A DNA stretch of 19,012 bases from Bordetella parapertussis (GCA_945872285.1 CAMBZR010000064.1:1-19012); one strand, 5' to 3'. Positions 1 to 7,540 are shown, numbered from the stretch's first letter. Numbers and translations: made by a program. The notes: generated by a model not told the origin, from the sequence alone.

Positions 1-209
1 TTCCAGCCTGTGCCACCGTATTCTTTGGGCCAACTCGGCGCACCCCAGCCGTGATCAGTCAACGTATTGTGCCAAAACACAAACTCCTCGCGCGTGACAC
101 GGTGGTGTGCAAACGCTTTTGCACGCAGCGCAGCGGGTACTTTAGCGTGAACAAAATCTTGCACCTCTTTGCGAAAGGCGCGTTCTTCGGTGGTCCAGGT
201 CAGATTCAT
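1..209 (-). CDS. Acyl-CoA dehydrogenase, N-terminal part (runs off the left edge)
   Basis: The reverse strand reads from an ATG at 209-207 with no stop to the window edge, giving about 69 residues. It begins MNLTWTTEERAFRKEVQDF and reaches GWGAPSWPKEYGGTGW, the usual N-terminal helical domain and WPxEYGG motif of FAD-dependent acyl-CoA dehydrogenases. These enzymes form the 2,3 double bond of acyl-CoA thioesters. A Shine-Dalgarno GAGGAG (222-217 on the reverse strand) lies 7 bases before the start and supports it. The FAD-binding and catalytic parts lie outside the window, so the substrate class cannot be judged. The gene is divergent from the first Bug gene across a 137-base gap. The dehydrogenase could supply the oxidation step missing from the SDR/MaoC/CoA-transferase set at 5749-8845; that link is inference. 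Confidence 0.88.
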   Translation of the reverse strand, partial: MNLTWTTEERAFRKEVQDFVHAKVPAALRAKAFAHHRVTREEFVFWHNTLTDHGWGAPSWPKEYGGTGW

Positions 210-280
210 AGGTTTTCTCCTCGATACGCCATCTTAACGCCCCGACTCCGTCAGGGAATCTCGGATTTTGGAAGACTGCG

Positions 281-307
281 TTCTAGAAGCCCAAATGCAC
301 CTACAAT
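281..307 (+). promoter_or_regulatory. Weak candidate promoter upstream of the first Bug gene
   Basis: TACAAT at 302-307 matches the sigma-70 -10 consensus at five of six positions and lies 39 bases upstream of the ATG at 347. No good -35 hexamer stands at the right distance; TTCTAG at 281-286 is the best available, with a short 15-base spacer. The rest of the 210-346 divergent gap shows no clear repeat or operator. Confidence 0.25.
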
Positions 308-346
308 CGTGCGATCACTGTCTAAACAATGTCTGAGGAGTCACTC

Positions 347-1315
347 ATGAAAACCCTAATTCGCGCCTGCGCGCTCGCGGTTGCAGCGTTGGGGCTAAGC
401 GCCCCCGTCATGGCAGCCTGGCCCGAAAGGCCCATCACCCTGATTGTGCCTGCGGCACCAGGCGGCACAACAGACATCACGGCCCGCTTACTGAGCGAAA
501 AGCTTGGGGCGGCTTTAGGCACAACGGTTGTCATTGAAAATCGCGCGGGTGCGGCCGGAATCATCGGCACACAGGCGTTGTTGCGCTCAGCGCCTGACGG
601 CTACACCATCGGCTTTGGCAACATTGGCCCAAACGGTATTAACTACAGCCTCTATAAAAATCTTCCCTATAAGTCGACTGACTTTGCACCAATTACTTTG
701 GTGATTTCAGTACCAAATATTTTAGTCATCAATAGCAAGTCGCCCTACAAATCGGTTAAAGAACTCGTCGACTCGATCAAGAATGACCCCAAGGGAAACT
801 ATTCCTATGGTTCGCCCGGTACGGGGCAATCGCCCCACATGTCATCCGAGATGTTTTCTCAGCGTACAGGCTTGACGCTCACTCACGTACCCTACAAGGG
901 GATGGGGCCTGCCGTTGCGGCGCTGCTGGGTGGGCAAGTGACCTTTGTCTTCGACAACCTGCCGAGTTCAATCCCCTTTATTCGCTCTGGGCAGTTTCGC
1001 GCGTTGGCCATTACGGGCGAGCAGCGCTCGCCACAATTGCCTGACGTCCCCACCATGGCCGAGGCTGGTATCAAAGACATGGTCGTAACCGCTTGGTTTG
1101 GTTTCGTTGCGCCGGCCGGAACGCCTGCTGACGTCATCAATAAAATCCAACAAGCGACCAAGAAAGTGCTTGAGATGCCTGACATCAGGCTACGCTTTGC
1201 CGACATGGGCGGCACGCCTGGCGGCGGGACACCGGCAGAATTCGGCGCCTTCATGGACAAAGAACAAGCCAGCTGGAGAAAAATTGTTGAAGCGGCCAAG
1301 CTCCAGTTGGATTAG
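347..1315 (+). CDS. Tripartite tricarboxylate transporter (TctC/Bug family) binding protein 1
   Basis: This is a periplasmic solute-binding protein of about 322 residues, the usual Bug/TctC length. The ATG at 347 is chosen over an upstream in-frame ATG at 329 because GAGGAG (335-340) sits 6 bases before it and a clean signal peptide follows: positive start, hydrophobic core, predicted cut after VMA near residue 23. The mature end AWPERPITLIVP and the ligand-loop motif PGGTTDITARL are family hallmarks. Further family signatures are ENRAGAAGIIG, a VPYKG segment and a mid-protein GGQVTFVFD. Bug proteins bind carboxylates or related small metabolites; the ligand cannot be read from sequence. It heads a row of three Bug genes with no TctA/TctB gene in the window, so its membrane partner must be encoded elsewhere if it transports at all. 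Confidence 0.93.
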   Translation: MKTLIRACALAVAALGLSAPVMAAWPERPITLIVPAAPGGTTDITARLLSEKLGAALGTTVVIENRAGAAGIIGTQALLRSAPDGYTIGFGNIGPNGINYSLYKNLPYKSTDFAPITLVISVPNILVINSKSPYKSVKELVDSIKNDPKGNYSYGSPGTGQSPHMSSEMFSQRTGLTLTHVPYKGMGPAVAALLGGQVTFVFDNLPSSIPFIRSGQFRALAITGEQRSPQLPDVPTMAEAGIKDMVVTAWFGFVAPAGTPADVINKIQQATKKVLEMPDIRLRFADMGGTPGGGTPAEFGAFMDKEQASWRKIVEAAKLQLD

Positions 1316-1331
1316 GCATGCCCAGATGTAC

Positions 1332-1370
1332 CGGGGCGCACAAACCCTCGCGAAAAAACAACGCGCCCCG
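1332..1370 (+). other. 8-bp inverted repeat between Bug genes 1 and 2
   Basis: CGGGGCGC (1332-1339) and CGGGGCGC on the opposite strand (GCGCCCCG at 1363-1370) form a perfect 8-bp stem with a 23-base loop, in the 112-base gap after the first Bug gene. No T-run follows, so it is not a standard intrinsic terminator. A smaller GATAAG/CTTATC repeat follows near 1381-1398. The pair may stabilise mRNA ends or weaken read-through between the two genes. Confidence 0.4.
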
Positions 1371-1427
1371 TGCCAGATCGGATAAGCTCACTCTTATCGG
1401 ACGACACTCACCAACAAAGGAAACTCC

Positions 1428-2405
1428 ATGCTTCAGAGACAAATCTTGCGAAGACTGCGTCACGCGCTAAGCGTAGGCGCCTTGGCCTTAAGCAGCGCGG
1501 TGCTAGCACAAAGCACAGCCACACAACCTATCACCTTGATCATTCCGTATCCGCCTGGTGGCAGCGCAGACATGTTGGCACGCCCGATGCTGCCCGACTT
1601 ACAAAAAGTGTTAGGCCAAACCATTGTGCTGGATTACAAAGGTGGTGCTGGCGGCACGATCGCCACAAGCGCGCTCGCCCGCGCGAAGCCCGATGGCCAG
1701 ACGATTATTCTGATACTCACTGCGCACGCGATCAACGACGCGCTTTACCCAAAGCTACCCTATGACACGCGTAAAGATTTTGCGCCTGTTTCACTAGTCG
1801 CAACCTTACCGCTCTTGGTGGCCGCGCCCCTGAGCTCGCCCTTCAACACAATCCCTGAGCTGATCGCCTACGCCAAAGCCAACCCAGACAAGCTGTCTTA
1901 TGCCTCTGCGGGCAATGGCAACACCAGCCACCTGGCAGTCGAATTATTTAAAACACAAACTGGCACAAAGATGGTTCACATCCCCTACAAGGGGAGTGGG
2001 CCCGCAGTGATTGCCATGTTGGGGAATGAGGTGTCGTTTATGTTTGACAGCATCTCAACTTCGTTTCAACAGGTCAAGGCAGGAAAACTTAAAGCGATTG
2101 CGGTCAGCAGCCTGACCAGAGCCGAAATTTTGCCAAACACGCCGACCATTGCCGACACTTTGCCCGGCTTTGACGTGACCGTCTGGTACGGCATCCTCGC
2201 CCCTGCCGGCACGCCTGTCGCAATCGTTGACAAACTCAGCCAGGCGTTTGCAACGGTTGCTAGCGATAAAAAAATCAAGGCCCAACTTGCTGAAAGTGGT
2301 TACGCTACCTTAGGCACAACCCCTGCTGCCTTTGGCAAACATATTGACGCCGAGCTGACAAAGTGGAGCAAAGCGGTCAAAGACTCAGGCGCGACCATCC
2401 AATAG
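1428..2405 (+). CDS. TctC/Bug-family binding protein 2
   Basis: This is the second Bug protein of the row, 325 residues. The ATG at 1428 has an AAGGA a few bases upstream and is followed by a signal peptide (RRLRHALSVGALALSSAVLA, cut before QST near residue 28). The loop motif is PYPPGGSADMLARP. Later family segments are DYKGGAGGTIATSALARAKP, VPVSL-type beta strands, HIPYKGSGPAVIAMLG and a C-terminal APAGTP. It differs from the first protein at the residues after PGG (SADML versus TTDIT), the loop that closes over the ligand in known Bug structures. The two may therefore bind different compounds. It lies 112 bases after the first Bug gene and 34 bases before the third. Confidence 0.93.
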   Translation: MLQRQILRRLRHALSVGALALSSAVLAQSTATQPITLIIPYPPGGSADMLARPMLPDLQKVLGQTIVLDYKGGAGGTIATSALARAKPDGQTIILILTAHAINDALYPKLPYDTRKDFAPVSLVATLPLLVAAPLSSPFNTIPELIAYAKANPDKLSYASAGNGNTSHLAVELFKTQTGTKMVHIPYKGSGPAVIAMLGNEVSFMFDSISTSFQQVKAGKLKAIAVSSLTRAEILPNTPTIADTLPGFDVTVWYGILAPAGTPVAIVDKLSQAFATVASDKKIKAQLAESGYATLGTTPAAFGKHIDAELTKWSKAVKDSGATIQ

Positions 2406-2439
2406 AAACTCAACAAAAACAATAAACAGGTACGCAAAC

Positions 2440-3468
2440 ATGAATGCACCGCTAAGTCACACACAGTTTAAAAATCGCTTTGCGCAGCAGACCCTCAGCT
2501 TTGCAACACGCCTGCTGGGCGGCCTGGCCGTCGCAGCCAGCCTGGGCACCTGCGCCCTCGCCCAAACCAACTGGCCCGAGCGCCCCATCAAACTCATTGT
2601 TGGCTACCCGCCGGGCGGGCCGGTTGACGTTACAGGGCGCACACTTGCTCGGTTTTTAAGCGAGCAGCTTAAGCAGTCTGTCGTCGTTGAAAATCGCGCG
2701 GGCGCCGGCGGCATGCTCGGTGCAGATGTCACGGCGAAAGCGGCACCCGACGGTTACACCCTAAACTTTATTGCCAGCCCAACAATGACGATTTCACCAA
2801 TCGTTCAACGCACTAAACTATTTGATCCTCTCCAGGATTTCACAATGCTCGGCTCGGTGGTGATTTACGCCAATGTGTTGTTGGTTGGGCCGCAAACCTC
2901 CGCTAAGACCGTCGCTGAGCTCACCGCTTACGCCAAGGCCAATCCAGACAAAGTCTCTTTTGGCTCGGCTGGGGTTGGCAGTTCCAACCACTTATCAGCA
3001 GCGCTTTTGGCGCAATTAACCGATACACCCATGCTCCATGTGCCGTATAAGGGTAACTCGCCCGCCATGATGGATGTGATTGGCAGCAAAATTACGTTTA
3101 TGTTTGATGCCATCGGCACGGGTAAAGTCTTTGCCGAAAACGGACAAGCGCGCGCGTTGGCGGTAACCTCAAAAGAGCGTAATCCAAGCCTGCCCAATAT
3201 CCCAACAATGATCGAGGCGGGCATTGCAAACTACGAGGTTGTAGGTTGGTTTGCCGTCGCCGGGCCTAAAAAAATCCCACCTGAAATTGTTGTAAAACTT
3301 TCAAATGCAATCGACGTCGTCAAACGCGACGTGGCCTTTCGTAAGGCGGTCGAAGATGGTGGCTACACCGTCGATCAGGCCAACCCCAAAGAACTTACCG
3401 AGCGCGTTGTACGCGAATATAAAATGTGGGAAAACGTCATTATTAAAGGTAAGTTACAACAGGATTAA
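2440..3468 (+). CDS. TctC/Bug-family binding protein 3
   Basis: This is the third Bug protein, 342 residues. The N-terminus is longer than in its neighbours: about 20 polar residues precede the hydrophobic core, and the cut is predicted after CALA near residue 41. A weak CAGG (2427-2430) stands 9 bases before the ATG. The mature protein starts TNWPERPIKLIVGYPPGG; the loop motif is PGGPVDVTGR, and ENRAGAGGMLGADV and HVPYKGNSPAMMD follow. A cysteine stands before the signal cleavage site (SLGTC), but Thr at -1 is not a good lipobox, so a soluble periplasmic protein is more likely than a lipoprotein. The gene ends 50 bases before the flavoprotein gene and may share its transcript. Confidence 0.92.
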   Translation: MNAPLSHTQFKNRFAQQTLSFATRLLGGLAVAASLGTCALAQTNWPERPIKLIVGYPPGGPVDVTGRTLARFLSEQLKQSVVVENRAGAGGMLGADVTAKAAPDGYTLNFIASPTMTISPIVQRTKLFDPLQDFTMLGSVVIYANVLLVGPQTSAKTVAELTAYAKANPDKVSFGSAGVGSSNHLSAALLAQLTDTPMLHVPYKGNSPAMMDVIGSKITFMFDAIGTGKVFAENGQARALAVTSKERNPSLPNIPTMIEAGIANYEVVGWFAVAGPKKIPPEIVVKLSNAIDVVKRDVAFRKAVEDGGYTVDQANPKELTERVVREYKMWENVIIKGKLQQD

Positions 3469-3507
3469 GTGACTTAGCATTGATTCATCGTCTCATCATC
3501 ACCCCTC

Positions 3508-3511
3508 AAGG
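3508..3511 (+). promoter_or_regulatory. Ribosome-binding site deciding a GTG start
   Basis: AAGG stands 7 bases before the GTG at 3519. The upstream in-frame TTG at 3480 has no comparable site at proper distance. This favours the GTG as start of the flavoprotein. Confidence 0.5.
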
Positions 3512-3518
3512 CTTGCAC

Positions 3519-4496
3519 GTGAACACCACCGCCACCACCTCGACTCTGCAGCACCTTTTAGCTCAAACCCGCATCCCAGTGATCGGCGCGCCAATGTTTC
3601 TCGTATCAGGCACTGACCTAGTCGTCGCGCAGTGCACGGCGGGGGTAATTGGTACGTTTCCAACCTTGAACGCACGCCCGCAAGAACAGTTGCCGGTGTG
3701 GCTGACCGAAATCAAAACGCGGTTAGGGGCTTACAAAGCGCAACATCCAAAAGCGATCGTGTCGCCGTTTGGCGTTAACCTGATTGTGCACCCCTCAAAC
3801 CCGCGCTGGGAAGGCGACCTTGAGATCTGCGCGCAACACGAGGTGCCCATTTTTATTACCTCGTTACACGCTCCAAACACGGTGGTTAACCGCGTGCACC
3901 CATACGGCGGCATTGTGTTGCACGACGTCACCAACGCTCGTCACGCGCGCAAAGCGATTGACGCAGGTGTGGATGGCCTGATTCTGGTGGCAAGCGGGGC
4001 CGGTGGTCACGCCGGCACACTCAATCCCATCGCGCTGGTCAACGAGATTCGTAGTTTTTACAAGGGCCCGCTTATTTTGTCTGGCTGCATTTCTCACGGC
4101 AAAGATATTTTGGCCGCGCGCGCACTGGGTTGCGACTTTGCCTACTTGGGTACGCGCTTTATTCCCACGACTGAATCAATGGCGCCTGATCGTTATCAAA
4201 ATATGGTGATCGAAGCGGACGCCGCCGAGATTTTATATTCTCCTTACTTTACTGGCGTGCCGGGCAATTATTTAAAAGCCAGCATTATCGCCGCCGGGAT
4301 CGAGCCCGAAGACGTGCTTGCAGCCAAAGTGGGCGGCGCCGTCACCTTGAACAAAGACTTGCGTCCTAAAGCCTGGAAAGATATCTGGGGTGCTGGGCAA
4401 GGGGTAGGCGCCATCGACACCATCTTATCGGTGCGCGAACTCGTCGATCTACTAAGCACGCAATACGACCAAGCCAAGCGCGACGTACTGCGTTAA
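3519..4496 (+). CDS. Nitronate monooxygenase / 2-nitropropane dioxygenase-like FMN protein
   Basis: This is a TIM-barrel flavoprotein of about 325 residues. From the GTG start it opens with a loop IPVIGAPMFLVSG (about residues 19-31), the usual GAPM flavin segment. A FGVNLIVHPSNPRW region follows near residue 85. The FMN/catalytic motif ASGAGGHAGTLNP carries the His expected as catalytic base (about residue 164), and SGCISHGKDILAARALG with YLGTRF forms the phosphate-binding end of the barrel. Family members oxidise alkyl nitronates with FMN and O2, but many relatives have other or unknown oxidative roles. It lies 50 bases downstream of Bug gene 3 on the same strand, so co-transcription is likely. 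A longer reading from TTG at 3480 would add 13 residues of poor resemblance to the family. The family call is firm; the substrate is not. Confidence 0.82.
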   Translation: MNTTATTSTLQHLLAQTRIPVIGAPMFLVSGTDLVVAQCTAGVIGTFPTLNARPQEQLPVWLTEIKTRLGAYKAQHPKAIVSPFGVNLIVHPSNPRWEGDLEICAQHEVPIFITSLHAPNTVVNRVHPYGGIVLHDVTNARHARKAIDAGVDGLILVASGAGGHAGTLNPIALVNEIRSFYKGPLILSGCISHGKDILAARALGCDFAYLGTRFIPTTESMAPDRYQNMVIEADAAEILYSPYFTGVPGNYLKASIIAAGIEPEDVLAAKVGGAVTLNKDLRPKAWKDIWGAGQGVGAIDTILSVRELVDLLSTQYDQAKRDVLR

Positions 4497-4530
4497 CCCC
4501 GCAGCTTGTCCGCTTGGGCTCGGGTTTGAA

Positions 4531-5532
4531 TCAATCGTCTGCCTTGATGTTGGCGCGTTTAATAATCTCGCCCCATTTTGTGATTTCGTTGGCCAAAAAC
4601 GCCCGAAACTCTGCTGGCGTGTTAGGCGCAGGCTCGGCACCTGCAGCCATGAGTGCCTGAACGGTTTTAGGCTCAGACAACACCTGTTTCATATCGGCAC
4701 TGATACGCTGCACCGTTTCAGCTGGCGTGCCTTTGGGCGCAAACACCCCTGTCCACGAGTAACCCTCATAGCCGGGCAGGCCCGAGGCGTCGATCGTGGG
4801 CAGCTCAGGAAAAAAAACAGAAGGCGTTGGGTTGCCAACCGCCAGTGCGCGAATCTTACCCGACTTGATAAACGGCAGAGCTGAGGTCGCGTCTGCAAAC
4901 ATCAACTGCACTTGACCGCCAACAAGATCTTGCATCGCAGGCGCACTGCCTTTGTAGGGAATGTGCTGCATTGTGATTCCCGCCATACTTTTGAACAACT
5001 CACCCGCGAGGTGCGTACCGCCACCCGTTCCGGAAGAACTGTAAGATAACTTGCTAGGATTAGCTTTCGCGTAAGCGATTAATTCAGCAACGTTCTTAAC
5101 GGGCAAGCTCGGATGCACCACCAACACGATCGGAAAACGCGCCGTTAAGCCAACCGGTACGAAATCCTTTTGGATGTCGTAGCCCAAGTTGGCCTTTAAG
5201 CTCGGCAAAATGGCATGGTGTATCGCGCCAAAGAAAAAATTGTAGCCATCTGGCGCGGCCTTAGCCGCAGCGAGCGCGCCAACGATGCCACCCGCACCCG
5301 CTTTGTTCTCAATCGGCGTTGGCACAGACCAAAGAAGTGCTAACGGCGCAGCAGTCAAGCGAGCGGTGGTATCTACAGGCCCTCCAGGCGGAAAAGGCAC
5401 ACTGAAACTCACGGCTCTTTCGGGCCACTTGGCTGGCGTCTGTGCCAAAGCAACAGACCCAAAGTGCACACAGCCCATCACGAGTAGTCCCAAACGCACC
5501 ACGTTCATCAATGAATGCTTGACTGTCAACAT
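4531..5532 (-). CDS. TctC/Bug-family binding protein 4 (opposite strand)
   Basis: This is a fourth Bug protein, 333 residues, transcribed toward the flavoprotein gene with only 34 bases between the stops. The ATG at 5532 is preceded by AAGGA, and a signal peptide ends in SVALA near residue 30, before QTPAKWPERAVSFSVP. The loop motif PFPPGGPVDTTARL resembles that of protein 3 (GGPVD) more than those of proteins 1 and 2. ENKAGAGGIVGALAAAKAAP and HIPYKGSAPAMQD follow. Divergent from the SDR gene across 216 bases, it may be controlled together with the catabolic genes at 5749-8845; that is inferred only from position. No strong terminator is visible in the 34-base gap. Confidence 0.93.
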   Translation of the reverse strand: MLTVKHSLMNVVRLGLLVMGCVHFGSVALAQTPAKWPERAVSFSVPFPPGGPVDTTARLTAAPLALLWSVPTPIENKAGAGGIVGALAAAKAAPDGYNFFFGAIHHAILPSLKANLGYDIQKDFVPVGLTARFPIVLVVHPSLPVKNVAELIAYAKANPSKLSYSSSGTGGGTHLAGELFKSMAGITMQHIPYKGSAPAMQDLVGGQVQLMFADATSALPFIKSGKIRALAVGNPTPSVFFPELPTIDASGLPGYEGYSWTGVFAPKGTPAETVQRISADMKQVLSEPKTVQALMAAGAEPAPNTPAEFRAFLANEITKWGEIIKRANIKADD

Positions 5533-5574
5533 TTTCTTCCTTAAGGGTTATCCCTGATTTTTATTTGCTCTGAC

Positions 5575-5587
5575 TGCACCGTGTGCA
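5575..5587. promoter_or_regulatory. Inverted repeat TGCAC-N3-GTGCA, possible regulator site
   Basis: A perfect 5+3+5 inverted repeat lies 43 bases upstream of the minus-strand Bug start. It has the T-N11-A form typical of LysR-type regulator sites. No LysR gene is present in the window, so a link to a particular regulator is a guess. Confidence 0.35.
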
Positions 5588-5642
5588 AGATTCCAAAACA
5601 GTGAAGTCTCGCATTGTGAATGCTGAATACCGGCGAGCCAGA

Positions 5643-5669
5643 TTCACTCTACTATGTACGCTATAGAAT
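5643..5669 (+). promoter_or_regulatory. Candidate promoter of the SDR operon
   Basis: TTCACT (5643-5648) and TAGAAT (5664-5669, five of six to the -10 consensus) stand 15 bases apart, a little short for sigma-70. A run of eight T follows at 5682-5689. A start near 5676 would give a leader of about 70 bases holding both inverted repeats described next. Confidence 0.3.
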
Positions 5670-5695
5670 ACTCTGTAGAAATTTTTTTTGCGGCA

Positions 5696-5710
5696 GCGCG
5701 AGCGTCGCGC
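5696..5710. promoter_or_regulatory. GC-rich inverted repeat in the SDR leader
   Basis: GCGCGA-GCG-TCGCGC is a perfect 6-bp stem with a 3-base loop. The T-run lies on its 5' side (5682-5689), so it does not make a terminator in either direction. It may form a leader hairpin or part of an operator with the palindrome five bases downstream. Confidence 0.4.
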
Positions 5711-5715
5711 ACACA

Positions 5716-5731
5716 AATCGTTTAAACGATT
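5716..5731. promoter_or_regulatory. Perfect 16-bp palindrome, probable operator
   Basis: AATCGTTTAAACGATT equals its own reverse complement over 16 bases. It lies between the candidate promoter and the Shine-Dalgarno GGGAG (5736-5740), 17 bases before the SDR start. A repressor dimer bound here would block the transcript leader. The regulator is unknown; TetR- and GntR-type repressors commonly control acyl-CoA gene sets and use such palindromes. Confidence 0.5.
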
Positions 5732-5748
5732 GAACGGGAGAGCATCAA

Positions 5749-6669
5749 ATGAGTGGAATGTTGGCAGGCAAAGTCGCCGTAGTCACAGGCGCGGGTGGTG
5801 GCATCGGACGTGGTATCGCTATGGCAATGGCTGCGGCCGGCGCAAAAGTCGTCGTCAACGACATCGGCGCGACCTTATCGGGTGAAGGCCCAGGCGCCGG
5901 GGCAGGCCCCGCCCAACAAGTAACCGACATGATTATCGCTGCGGGTGGCCAGGCCGTGCCCAACACCGATAGCGTGTCGACGCGCGCCAGTGCCAACGCC
6001 ATCATCGAAGCCGCTGTTCAACATTTTGGTCGTATCGATATTGTCGTCAATAACGCCGGCAACTTGCGTGATCGCGTGTTTCACAAAATGAGTGATGAAG
6101 AATGGAGCCAAGTCATCGACGTGCATCTAAACGGCACATTTTTTGTTAGCCGCGCCGCGGCAAATCATTTTCGTGAACAAGAGTCTGGCGCCTTTGTGCA
6201 CATGACTTCAACTTCTGGTTTGATCGGCAACTTAGGGCAAGCCAATTACTCTGCAGCCAAATTAGGCATCGCAGCGCTTTCGAAATCGATCGCGCTTGAT
6301 ATGCAGCGTTTTAATGTGCGCTCAAACTGCATCGCGCCATTCGCCTGGAGCCGCATGACGAGTTCGATTCCAGCCAACACGCCCGAAGAAAAAGCGCGCG
6401 TGGCTAAGTTACAAAAAATGGACGCTAACAAAATCGGCCCAATGGCCGTTTACCTAGCCAGCGAGCAAGCCAAAGACGTCACCGCTCAAATTTTTGGTGT
6501 GCGCGCCAACGAGATCATGCTGTTTAGCCAGCCGCGACCCATTCGTTCGGTACACATGAGCACCGGCTGGACGCCTGAAGCCATCGCTGAAATCGCCGCA
6601 CCCGCAATGCGTCATCACTTCACAGCCCTTGATCGTTCGCCCGACGCCATTGACTGGGATCCAATCTGA
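5749..6669 (+). CDS. SDR-family 3-hydroxyacyl-CoA dehydrogenase-like oxidoreductase
   Basis: This is a short-chain dehydrogenase of 306 residues, cytoplasmic and NAD(P)-dependent. The cofactor motif TGAGGGIG lies at residues 13-20, and an acidic Asp after the second strand (VVVNDIG, D38) favours NAD. NNAG lies at 101-104 and the catalytic residues are Ser154, Tyr167 (YSAAK) and Lys171. The chain is about 50 residues longer than a minimal SDR, with a glycine-rich insert at about 44-53 and a C-terminal tail ending in DWDPI. This layout resembles the dehydrogenase domain of peroxisomal multifunctional enzyme type 2, which oxidises 3-hydroxyacyl-CoA. GGGAG (5736-5740) lies 8 bases before the ATG. 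The gene ends 2 bases before the MaoC gene, whose product would supply its hydroxyacyl substrate. Confidence 0.88.
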   Translation: MSGMLAGKVAVVTGAGGGIGRGIAMAMAAAGAKVVVNDIGATLSGEGPGAGAGPAQQVTDMIIAAGGQAVPNTDSVSTRASANAIIEAAVQHFGRIDIVVNNAGNLRDRVFHKMSDEEWSQVIDVHLNGTFFVSRAAANHFREQESGAFVHMTSTSGLIGNLGQANYSAAKLGIAALSKSIALDMQRFNVRSNCIAPFAWSRMTSSIPANTPEEKARVAKLQKMDANKIGPMAVYLASEQAKDVTAQIFGVRANEIMLFSQPRPIRSVHMSTGWTPEAIAEIAAPAMRHHFTALDRSPDAIDWDPI

Positions 6670-6671
6670 TC

Positions 6672-7526
6672 ATGGATTACGACAATATCAAGAACTGGAA
6701 GTTTGCAGAGGTTGATCAGACCTATACCGAGAATGACAGTATTTTGTACGCGCTCGGTATCGGCTTTGGCCAAGAGCCTACCAACCCCGAGCAATTGAAA
6801 TACGTCTACGAAAAAAATATGCAGACGTTTCCAACCATGGCGGTGGTCTTGGGTTATCCGGGCTTTTGGATGAAAGATCCAAAAGCTGGCGTGAACTGGG
6901 TCAAGCTCGTCCATGGCGAGCAACGACTTAAAATTCATAAGCCTTTGCCCACGTCGGGGCGTGTGATTGGCCGCGGTCGTATCACTCACGTGATTGACAA
7001 AGGTGCTGAAAAAGGCGCCTTAGTGTTGTCAGAGCGTACCCTGCACGACACTGAAGGTAACTTGTATGTCACGCTCGCTTCGACGACTTTCTGTCGCGGC
7101 GATGGCGGGCTAAGCAAAAGCGATGAAGCACCCGCCGCGCTGCAGGCCACACCAGAGCGTGCGCCTGATCTAGTGTGTGAATTACCAACTCTGCCTCAGG
7201 CCGCGCTCATTTATCGGCTGTGTGCGGATAACAATCCCCTACATGCAGATTTGGAAGTGGCCGCGAACGCTGGGTTTCCAAGGCCGATTTTGCACGGCTT
7301 GTGCACCTATGGTGTCGCGGCGCGCGCGATCGTTCAGGCAGTCTGCAACAACGATGCAACGCGTTTGACACAACTCGATACGCGGTTCTCGTCACCGGTG
7401 TTTCCGGGCGAGACCTTAGTTTGTGAAATGTGGCGCGAGGGCAAAGAGGCTATTCGCTTTCGAGCCAAGGTCAAAGAGCGTGACCTCATGGTGCTAAGCC
7501 ATGGCTATGCAGGAATCAAAGCTTAG
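6672..7526 (+). CDS. MaoC-family 2-enoyl-CoA hydratase
   Basis: This is a double hot-dog protein of 284 residues. The C-terminal half carries the hydratase-2 motif ADNNPLHAD (about residues 185-193), in which Asp186 and His191 are the catalytic pair, followed by GFPRPILHGLCTYG. The N-terminal half is the non-catalytic hot-dog with conserved FPTMAVVLGYPGFW and HGEQRLKIHKPLP segments. The enzyme adds water to trans-2-enoyl-CoA to give 3-hydroxyacyl-CoA. The ATG follows the SDR stop by 2 bases with no separate Shine-Dalgarno, so translation is probably coupled. The SDR plus MaoC pair reproduces as separate genes the two catalytic domains of the eukaryotic multifunctional enzyme type 2. Chain length and substrate cannot be told. 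Confidence 0.9.
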   Translation: MDYDNIKNWKFAEVDQTYTENDSILYALGIGFGQEPTNPEQLKYVYEKNMQTFPTMAVVLGYPGFWMKDPKAGVNWVKLVHGEQRLKIHKPLPTSGRVIGRGRITHVIDKGAEKGALVLSERTLHDTEGNLYVTLASTTFCRGDGGLSKSDEAPAALQATPERAPDLVCELPTLPQAALIYRLCADNNPLHADLEVAANAGFPRPILHGLCTYGVAARAIVQAVCNNDATRLTQLDTRFSSPVFPGETLVCEMWREGKEAIRFRAKVKERDLMVLSHGYAGIKA

Positions 7527-7540
7527 ACGCCTTTTTCTGA

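Noticed and set aside
51..350. Plus-strand reading frame of 99 codons over the left edge
   Set aside because: It is antisense to the acyl-CoA dehydrogenase start and runs through the divergent gap. The translation has no recognisable domain and is arginine/serine-rich as expected for a shadow frame.
2551..2565. Lipoprotein signal in Bug protein 3 (SLGTC)
   Set aside because: Thr at the -1 position fits the lipobox poorly and a standard signal-peptidase I site (CALA before Q) follows at once.
3480..3518. TTG start for the nitronate monooxygenase-like gene
   Set aside because: There is no Shine-Dalgarno at proper distance and the 13 extra residues do not resemble the family. GTG 3519 has AAGG 7 bases upstream.
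4497..4530. Bidirectional terminator between the converging flavoprotein and Bug 4 genes
   Set aside because: Only a 5-bp AACCC/GGGTT repeat is visible with a 20-base loop and no flanking T-run.
5682..5710. T8 run next to a GC-rich hairpin as an intrinsic terminator
   Set aside because: The T-run precedes the hairpin on the plus strand and becomes an A-run after it on the minus strand, so neither direction has the stem-then-T order.
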